This document shows, one piece after another, positions 35,046 through 41,307 of a DNA stretch of 41,307 nt. A model generated the notes under the pieces. The model was not told where the DNA came from and made no database searches. It saw nothing but the letters and a program-made list of their open reading frames with translations. Made by a program: the position numbers and the translations under genes. Source of the DNA: Gemmatimonadota bacterium (GTDB lineage Bacteria; Gemmatimonadota; Gemmatimonadetes; Longimicrobiales; Gaopeijiaceae); the NCBI GenBank assembly GCA_003567615.1, contig PWZC01000297.1, positions 1 through 41,307 of the forward strand. The letters run 5' to 3'. Every line of letters starts with the position of its first letter. Position 1 is the first letter of the stretch.

Positions 35046-37841
35046 ATGACCGAGCAGGAATCGGGACCCACCCTTCCTCGCTTCCCGGAACTGGAAGCTG
35101 AGTTCGAGATCGTTCGCGAGTTGGGCCGCGGTGGGACAGCTATCGTCTACCTGGCCCGGGATCGGGAATTGGGCCGGGACGTGGCCATCAAGCTCATTCG
35201 TCCGTCCTACCTCCAGGACGAAGAGGCCATTGCCCGGCTCGAGCGGGAGGCCCGCACCGTCGGAAAGTTGCAGCACCCCAACATCGTCCTCCTGCTTGGG
35301 AGCCGGCGTCTGGGGAAGCATGGTCTGGCTCTCATTCTCCAGTACGTCCCCGGCGAGAACCTGAAGGAGCACCTCCGCCACCGGGGCCGGCTCCCGGTGG
35401 AGCGGGTTCGTGCCATCCTGGCGGATGTGGCCACGGGGCTGGACCACGCCCACCGCCGGCGGATCGTTCATCGGGACATCAAGCCCGAGAACGTCTACCT
35501 GGACGAGGATGCCGGCGTAGCCCGGCTGGCCGATTTCGGGATCGCCCGGGCCTGGGACAGCGACTCAGGACTCACTCTTCCGGGCACCGCCCTCGGAACC
35601 CCGGCCTACATGTCGCCGGAACAGGTCGACGGGCGGGACCTGGACGGACGAAGCGACGTGTACAGCCTGGGTCTTCTGGCGTGGGAGATGCTCACCGGTG
35701 AAGCGCCGTGGAGCGGCGAGAGCCTCTACAACATCATCTACAAGCAGAAGCACGAACGGCTGCGTCCGGTAACGGAGATTCGAGATGACGTTCCGGAGGC
35801 CCTGGCCGCAGTACTAGATCGGGCGCTGGAGAAGGACCCGGCAGCCCGGTGGCACTCCGCCGCCCAGTTTCTGGAGGCGCTGCGGAGCCCAGGACCGGCT
35901 TCCGGCCACGGCGCGGACACCGTGGTGCCGGAGTCCGGCCCGCCGGTTCCCCGTGCGGACACGGTTGTGCCCGAGCTCAGCCAACCGGTTCCCGGTCCGT
36001 CGCTCTCCAAGCCCCAATCCAGACCACCCCGCCGTCGCTGGCTGGTCATCGTGGGAGCAGCGCTGATCGTGGTGGTGGCCGGACTACTCCTCCAGGGTCC
36101 GGACACCCCCCTCGAGTCCATCCTCCAGGGTGGGAGCAGCGACCTTTCGGAATCGGAGCTGCCCTGGGATCGATGGGAGCGTCCCCTTGAAGCCGCCGGT
36201 GGAGACGCGGCTGGTGCCCCGGCGCCTGACGGGTCATCACGAGATCCCGAAGCTGACGGTCGCGGAGTCGATGGCGCCGGGGCCGGCGGGGAGGGCATCG
36301 GGGCCGACACGGAGGGCATCGGGGCCAGCACGGAGGTCCCCGGCTCCGAATCCGCTGCTCCTCCCGGCTCGACCCTCCAACTGATCCAGGGCGCCGAGCA
36401 GGTCGGTAGCCCGAGCACTCTCCTCAACCAGAGTCTCATTCTCGTGGCCCAGGATTCCCAGGGAAGCCGTCTGCCGGGGGTTCCTGTGAGGGTTGAGGTG
36501 ATGGAGGGTGGGGGGACCACCTCCACTTCCACTGCCACCTCCGATAGTCAGGGATTCGTGGTCTTCCAGTGGCGTCTCGGTCCCGAGGAGGGAGCCCAAC
36601 GGATCCAGGTCGGTTTCCCCGGGAGCGACGCCACCCCGCTTCAGCTGTCGGCGCTGGCCCGGGCGCCACTTCCCCAGGTGGACATCACGCCCGACGAGGT
36701 CACCTTCCAGCCATCACCAGGGGCCCGGGTCACTCCCGACCTCGCGGCGCCTTCCCCAGGGTTGGACGATCCCCTTCCGTCGGTCCTCTCACCCCAGGCC
36801 ACCGTGGCCGCTGGTGCTACTCATTCCTGCTCGCTGGATCGATCGGGAAGCGTGTACTGCTGGGGCTCGGGAGCGGGAGGAAGGTTGGGGTTGGGAGACG
36901 GGAGTTCCAGGGACCGCCCTGCCCGGGTACCGGGCACCTTCGCTCGTCTCGCTGTGGGCACCTCCCATACCTGCGCTCTGGATACGGGCGGGACCGCCTA
37001 CTGCTGGGGAGCCAACAATCAGGGACAGCTCGGCGATGGGACCTCTCTGAGCCGCAACGAACCGACGCCTGTGCCGGGGCTCCCCCCCCTTCTCGACATT
37101 ACGGTGGGAGCGGGCCACACCTGCGCCCTGGACACCCTGGGGCGGCCCTACTGCTGGGGGAATGGTGGGCAGGGGCAGTTGGGCGATGGGACCACCTCCA
37201 GCCGAACCAGGCCGGTGTTGGTCGCCGGGAACCGGAGATTCCGTGAAATTGCCGCCGGCTGGGAGCATACCTGTGCCCTGGACGCCGACGGTCGCGCCTA
37301 CTGCTGGGGAGCCGGTGGGCAGGGGCAGTTGGGATGGGTCGGGATCGGGTCCGGTGCCGTGCCCGGATCCGTCCAGGGAAGCCACCGATTCACCCGCATC
37401 GCACCGGGGAACGCCCACACCTGCGGGGTGGCCACCGATGGGGCGGCCCTCTGCTGGGGTCAGGGGACATCCGGTCAACTGGGAGATGGTTCGAGCGACC
37501 CTGCTCGCTCATCCCCGGCACCGGTAAGGGGCGATGAGCGATTCCGTGACATTGCCGCCGGGGCCACCCACAGTTGTGCCCTCACCACCGCCGGCTCGGT
37601 GTGGTGTTGGGGTGGGAACGCGAACGGTCAGTTGGGGGACGGCGCAATGGAGGACCGCGCGGAGCCGACGCCGGTGAACGGAGATGTCAACTTCTCCATG
37701 CTCACGGGGCTTGGCTCCCATGTCTGTGGACTGACGTCGCAGGGAGAGGTCTTCTGCTGGGGAGCCAACGGCCAGGGTCAGCTCGGCGATGGCACGCGAA
37801 ATGATCGCGCCTTTCCCGGGCCGGTTGGAGGGGCCGGTTAG
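35046..37841 (+). CDS. Transmembrane Ser/Thr protein kinase with Ig-like domain and seven RCC1-type repeats
   Basis: Kinase: LGRGGTAIVYLARD, VAIKLI, IVHRDIKPENVYL, LADFGIARA, GTPAYMSPEQ, SDVYSLGLLAWEMLTGEAPW; TM RRRWLVIVGAALIVVVAGLLLQ; Ig-like LNQSLILVAQDSQGSRLPGVPVRVEVMEGGG; seven H(S/T/V)C-x9-CWG repeats with (L)GDG(S/T). Confidence 0.93.
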   Translation: MTEQESGPTLPRFPELEAEFEIVRELGRGGTAIVYLARDRELGRDVAIKLIRPSYLQDEEAIARLEREARTVGKLQHPNIVLLLGSRRLGKHGLALILQYVPGENLKEHLRHRGRLPVERVRAILADVATGLDHAHRRRIVHRDIKPENVYLDEDAGVARLADFGIARAWDSDSGLTLPGTALGTPAYMSPEQVDGRDLDGRSDVYSLGLLAWEMLTGEAPWSGESLYNIIYKQKHERLRPVTEIRDDVPEALAAVLDRALEKDPAARWHSAAQFLEALRSPGPASGHGADTVVPESGPPVPRADTVVPELSQPVPGPSLSKPQSRPPRRRWLVIVGAALIVVVAGLLLQGPDTPLESILQGGSSDLSESELPWDRWERPLEAAGGDAAGAPAPDGSSRDPEADGRGVDGAGAGGEGIGADTEGIGASTEVPGSESAAPPGSTLQLIQGAEQVGSPSTLLNQSLILVAQDSQGSRLPGVPVRVEVMEGGGTTSTSTATSDSQGFVVFQWRLGPEEGAQRIQVGFPGSDATPLQLSALARAPLPQVDITPDEVTFQPSPGARVTPDLAAPSPGLDDPLPSVLSPQATVAAGATHSCSLDRSGSVYCWGSGAGGRLGLGDGSSRDRPARVPGTFARLAVGTSHTCALDTGGTAYCWGANNQGQLGDGTSLSRNEPTPVPGLPPLLDITVGAGHTCALDTLGRPYCWGNGGQGQLGDGTTSSRTRPVLVAGNRRFREIAAGWEHTCALDADGRAYCWGAGGQGQLGWVGIGSGAVPGSVQGSHRFTRIAPGNAHTCGVATDGAALCWGQGTSGQLGDGSSDPARSSPAPVRGDERFRDIAAGATHSCALTTAGSVWCWGGNANGQLGDGAMEDRAEPTPVNGDVNFSMLTGLGSHVCGLTSQGEVFCWGANGQGQLGDGTRNDRAFPGPVGGAG

Positions 37842-37862
37842 GCAGGGACTCGCCATCTCTCT

Positions 37863-37930
37863 GGGCCTTCCACGGTCTGAGACCCCCGGCCCGCCATCCC
37901 GCCTCGGCCCTCAGACCGTGGGAAAGGCCC
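37863..37930. terminator. Large inverted repeat between convergent genes; candidate bidirectional terminator
   Basis: GGGCCTTCCACGGTCTGAG (37863-37881) pairs with CTCAGACCGTGGGAAAGGCCC (37910-37930) with a 2-nt bulge; 28-nt loop; no clear U-tract. Confidence 0.6.
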
Positions 37931-38720
37931 AATCCATGTACCAACCCACCAGCGCGTCCCCCCAGATCCAGGTAAAGGCCGCACCCAGAGCCAGGAAGAT
38001 GCCGAAGGGAACGAGCTTCCCGGTCTTCCACGAGATGGGGCCGAAGATCACCGCCCCCAGGAGGGCGCCCATGAAGAGGGTGAGGAGCATCCCCCAGGCG
38101 CCCAGGAAGGCCCCCACCATGGCCATCATCTTGATGTCGCCCCCACCCATGGCCTCCTTCCGGAAGGCCTTCTCCCCGGCCCAGGCGACGAACCAGAGCA
38201 GAATGAGCCCCGCCGCCGCCCCCACCAGCGACTCGATCCAGGTGATCTCCGGAGACGCGAAGGCCAGAAGGAAGCCCAGAACCGCCCCGCCCACCGAGAA
38301 CTGGTCGGGGATGATGTAGAACCGAGCGTCGGCCACAGCGATCCCCAGGAGGATTGTCAGGAAGAGGGCGCCGCGCAGCGCTTCCACCTCAACCCCCCAG
38401 GTCAGCACCATCCCCGCCCAGATGGCGCCGGTGGCCAGTTCCACCAGGGGATACTGCACCGAGATGCGGCTCCCGCAGTTCCGACATCGTCCCCTCAGCA
38501 GCAGCCAACTCAGGACCGGGATGTTGTCGTGCCAGGCAATGGGATTCCCGCAGCCCGGGCAGGAGCTCCGGGGGGTGATCACGGAGCGCTCCTCCGACCA
38601 GCGAAGGGCGCACACGTTCAGGAAGGACCCCAGGAGGAGTCCCAGGAGACCGGCCACCGCCGCTGCAACCCGCACCTCGGGGTCCACATCCAGCAGGATG
38701 GCTGCCAGGCCTTGGTCCAT
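37911..38720 (-). CDS. Prepilin peptidase (type IV leader peptidase family, PilD/GspO-like)
   Basis: GLLGLLLGSFLNVCALRW; CPGCGNPIAWHDNIPVLSWLLLRGRCRNCGSRISVQYPLVELATG; VADARFYIIPDQFS; EAMGGGDIKMMAMVGAFLG. Confidence 0.95.
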   Translation of the reverse strand: MDQGLAAILLDVDPEVRVAAAVAGLLGLLLGSFLNVCALRWSEERSVITPRSSCPGCGNPIAWHDNIPVLSWLLLRGRCRNCGSRISVQYPLVELATGAIWAGMVLTWGVEVEALRGALFLTILLGIAVADARFYIIPDQFSVGGAVLGFLLAFASPEITWIESLVGAAAGLILLWFVAWAGEKAFRKEAMGGGDIKMMAMVGAFLGAWGMLLTLFMGALLGAVIFGPISWKTGKLVPFGIFLALGAAFTWIWGDALVGWYMDWAFPTV

Positions 38721-38785
38721 GTCGACGCCACCTCGATCGGGTCAGCCCCTTTTGGTGGGGGCTGCACAGTGCGTGGTCCGGAAGT

Positions 38786-39571
38786 TCAGGTCATGCGGAC
38801 GCCGGGTCCCAGCGCCCAGAGGAGGATCGAGCCCGCCACCGCCACATTCAGCGACTCGGCGCCGGTCGCCATGGGCAGCGCCACGATCCGGTCAGCCGCC
38901 GCCAGGGCCGCAGGCCGCGGACCGGCTCCCTCATTCCCCATGAGGAGGGCGGCGGGCTCCGGCACCTGCATGGAGCGCACGTCCTCCCCGTTAGCATCGG
39001 CCACAAGGAGGGGAATCCGAACCGAGGCGAGCCACTCCAGCGCCTCCTCGAGGTCCACCCGGTGCACGGGCACCAGGAAGACGCTTCCGGCCGAGGCCCG
39101 CACCACCTTGGGGCTCCACGGATCCACCGTGCCGTCCAACACCAGCACCCGCTCCAAACCAAAGGCGGCCGCGCTTCGGATGAGGGTTCCCACATTCCCC
39201 GGATCCTGCACCCGGTCCAGTAGGAGAACCCCACCCTCCACCCGCTCCGGCAACCGGGGTCGCGGTTCGTCCACCACGGCCAGAAGCCCCTGGGGCGTCT
39301 CCGTGTCAGAAACTTCCCCCAGCGTCGTCCTGGGTGCCCGAACCACCTCCAGGCCGGCCTGGAGAAGCCCCTCCGCCAGCGCCCTCTCCTCCGCCGTCGG
39401 GTCGTCGTGGACCAGGACTGCGAATTTCACGGCAGCCCCTCCCGAGCGGGCTGTCGCCACTCCCCGCCACCCCTCTACCAAGACGAGTCCCTCACGGACC
39501 CGTCCCCGCCGGTCGGCCAGGCGTCGGATCAGCCGCGCCCGGCCCTGGCTCAATTCCTTCGAGGCTTGCAC
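38786..39571 (-). CDS. SpoU/TrmH-family RNA 2'-O-methyltransferase
   Basis: LLLDRVQDPGNVGTLIRSAAAFGLERVLVLDGTVDPWSPKVVRASAGSVFLVPV; ALLMGNEGAGP; ALPMATGAESLNVAVAGSILLW. Confidence 0.93.
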   Translation of the reverse strand: MQASKELSQGRARLIRRLADRRGRVREGLVLVEGWRGVATARSGGAAVKFAVLVHDDPTAEERALAEGLLQAGLEVVRAPRTTLGEVSDTETPQGLLAVVDEPRPRLPERVEGGVLLLDRVQDPGNVGTLIRSAAAFGLERVLVLDGTVDPWSPKVVRASAGSVFLVPVHRVDLEEALEWLASVRIPLLVADANGEDVRSMQVPEPAALLMGNEGAGPRPAALAAADRIVALPMATGAESLNVAVAGSILLWALGPGVRMT

Positions 39572-39627
39572 GGTGCCGCGCCTCCTCGTTTGGTCATCAG
39601 AGATTCATCCAGAGGTACGTGTTCAGA

Positions 39628-41004
39628 TCAACGGCCCGCTATGTCCCATTGGAGGTGCAGGAGGCGATCATCTCCCTCCCGGGCTCGCCCCCGCCCATCC
39701 CTGTTGCTGGTTCCTACGAGGATTCCGCCTTCCGGGTGCACCGCCACAGCCCGGAGGCGTCCGAAACGGTCATCCAGCAACTCCACCTGGCACCGGGCGA
39801 CCCACGACGGCGAATCGTTCGGGACCCTCGCCAACTCGACCCGGAGAAGGGTCTGTCCTCGGAGTCCGGTGACGAAGGCCCAGGCGCGGTCGTCCTGTTC
39901 GGGTACTGGCATCACGGCCAGCCCCGCCGGGGCCACAGCAGGGGACCATTCCACCAGGGGAGCCGTATGGAGGGCCTGCTCGTGGATCCCGGCCTCCACC
40001 GGCCATCCGAAGTTGTCCCCCCCGTGACCACTCAGGGCCAGGAGGTTCAGCTCATCCTTCCCCTGCCGGCCCTCCTCCGGAATGAGGCCTGACGGACCGT
40101 GGTCGATGAAGAGCAGAAACGCCGAGTCGGGCATGAGAGCCAGGCCCTGACTATTGCGGACCCCGATGGCCATCGGCTTGGGCTGAGCCCGGCGCGAGGC
40201 TAGCCCTGTGGAAACCTCGGGTATTCGAAACAGCGTTCCACGGAGGTCGCCGGGATCCTGGGAGACCGGCGGGACGCCACCGTCGCCGTGGGAGGCGAGA
40301 AGGTCCCCATTCGGTAGCACCAGCAGCGCCCCGCCGGCGTGCAGGAGGCCCGACGGAATGCCCTCCTGGATGACGTGGGCGGCTGTGCCCTGCCCCTCCA
40401 CCTCGGTGATCCGAAGGATCTGGGCGATCCGGTGGGGCGCCACGTTGAGCCCCAAGCGGAGTTGGACCCGTCGAATCTGGGTTGAGAGCCACCCCTCCGT
40501 GTCCCGCTGGTCAACCGAGATCATCACGTAGGCATGCCCAGTCTGGCCGAAGTCCGGGGCCAGCGTGATGCCCATGAGTCCCCCCTCGTCACGGTGCGAG
40601 ACGTCCAGCTCAATCCATGGCTCCGGGTCCAGCCCGTTGTGATCCAAGACCCGGATCCGTCCAGGCCGCTCCGTTACCAACGCGCGGCCGTCAGGGGTGA
40701 AGGCCAGGCCCCACGGCACCTCCAGCCCTCCAGCGACCTCCTGGATTTCCAGCGATTCCGGCAATCCGCCCCCCCCCCCATTCACCGGACAGGTAGGGAG
40801 CGGGTCCGGTGCAGCCCCCCGCTCAGCGACTGGCAGGGGACTCAGGTCTCCGCCGCCGCAACCCACCATGGTAAAAACAGTGATCCCCATGGTCGAAGCG
40901 ATGCAGGCACGGCACATGGTCGAAGCGATGCAGGCACGGCGAAGGGACCGCACCCAGCGCATCCATCGCTCTTGACCCAGACCCAACTTCCGCAAGGGTT
41001 GCAT
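39628..41004 (-). CDS. PQQ-dependent glucose/sorbosone dehydrogenase-like secreted lipoprotein
   Basis: Start MQPLRKLG (41004); VGCGGG lipobox-like; [64 protein letters not shown]. Confidence 0.85.
   Translation of the reverse strand: MQPLRKLGLGQERWMRWVRSLRRACIASTMCRACIASTMGITVFTMVGCGGGDLSPLPVAERGAAPDPLPTCPVNGGGGGLPESLEIQEVAGGLEVPWGLAFTPDGRALVTERPGRIRVLDHNGLDPEPWIELDVSHRDEGGLMGITLAPDFGQTGHAYVMISVDQRDTEGWLSTQIRRVQLRLGLNVAPHRIAQILRITEVEGQGTAAHVIQEGIPSGLLHAGGALLVLPNGDLLASHGDGGVPPVSQDPGDLRGTLFRIPEVSTGLASRRAQPKPMAIGVRNSQGLALMPDSAFLLFIDHGPSGLIPEEGRQGKDELNLLALSGHGGDNFGWPVEAGIHEQALHTAPLVEWSPAVAPAGLAVMPVPEQDDRAWAFVTGLRGQTLLRVELARVPNDSPSWVARCQVELLDDRFGRLRAVAVHPEGGILVGTSNRDGRGRAREGDDRLLHLQWDIAGR
40889..40942 (-). 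repeat. 27-bp in-frame tandem duplication in a signal-peptide region
   Basis: atggtcgaagcgatgcaggcacggc at 40889-40913 and again at 40916-40940 (period 27 bp); protein [19 protein letters not shown]. Confidence 0.9.
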
Positions 41005-41119
41005 GGCCCCAGCCCTCCGTGTTTCGTGTTCAGCAGTGATAGTGTCCTTGATCAGCCGTGATCGCGTCCCTGAGGAGACGCCGGCCCCTTTAGTCCGCAT
41101 TTTTAACCACCGAGAACCT

Positions 41120-41307
41120 ATGCCTGCAGTCAACGAGGACACAGCCCAACCTGGGGATCCTCGACAATCCCTCAGAACTACCTCGCCCCCCATCGCCCTC
41201 ACCATAGCTGGAAGCGACAGCGGCGGGGGTGCCGGCATCCAGGCCGACCTGAAGACCTTCCACGCCTTCGGGATCTTCGGCACCAGCGTCATCACCGCCA
41301 TCACGGC
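41120..41307 (+). CDS. thiD: Hydroxymethylpyrimidine/phosphomethylpyrimidine kinase, N-terminal part (runs off window)
   Basis: ATG at 41120; ...[40 protein letters not shown]: canonical ThiD N-terminus. Confidence 0.92.
   Translation, partial: MPAVNEDTAQPGDPRQSLRTTSPPIALTIAGSDSGGGAGIQADLKTFHAFGIFGTSVITAIT

Noticed and set aside
35046-36000. Kinase as a eukaryotic-type contaminant
   Set aside because: Hanks-type kinases of this PknB-like form are common in bacteria, and the gene sits in a bacterial operon context with bacterial codon usage.
41005-41119. TPP riboswitch upstream of thiD
   Set aside because: The leader is only ~115 bp and I could not find the conserved CUGAGA / ACCUGAUCUGG-type elements; the short 'cctgaggaga' resemblance is not enough.

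Overview
The window is a high-GC bacterial chromosomal segment. Lineage cannot be proven from one window; the Big/Ig-like lipoproteins and RCC1 repeats suggest something Gemmatimonadota-like, as inference only. From left to right: (i) 1-6353, the end of an exopolysaccharide (EPS) locus: partial GT2, NodB-like deacetylase, second GT2, a decayed IS256-type transposase, a CapK/phenylacetate-CoA-ligase-like enzyme and a GT4. (ii) ~6354-9316, a gene-poor stretch containing an apparently intact IS4-family element with 18-bp perfect inverted ends. (iii) 9317-12145, a large multi-domain Ig/FN3 surface lipoprotein with a long Pro-Glu linker and a lyase/lectin-like C-terminus. (iv) 13108-26585, an unusual biosynthetic cluster that mixes EPS genes (NodB deacetylases, GT4, FemAB-like) with small-molecule genes: ATP-grasp ligase, ThDP enzyme, free-standing A-PCP-TE NRPS-like protein, Sfp-type PPTase, DegT-like PLP enzyme and methyltransferase. 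(v) 26705-33328, a VanZ-like protein, a TonB-dependent receptor and a lipoprotein with duplicated modules. (vi) 33479-37841, a membrane FHA-PP2C phosphatase followed by a Ser/Thr kinase with a seven-repeat, Cys-paired RCC1-type ectodomain. (vii) Mainly housekeeping or generic genes: prepilin peptidase, SpoU methyltransferase, glucose/sorbosone dehydrogenase-like lipoprotein and the start of thiD. The strongest candidates for something new are the C-domain-less A-PCP-TE enzyme, which has lost the A-domain Asp that anchors an alpha-amino group, embedded in an EPS-type locus, and the RCC1 receptor kinase/phosphatase pair. All family calls come from reading motifs by eye; no database search was run.
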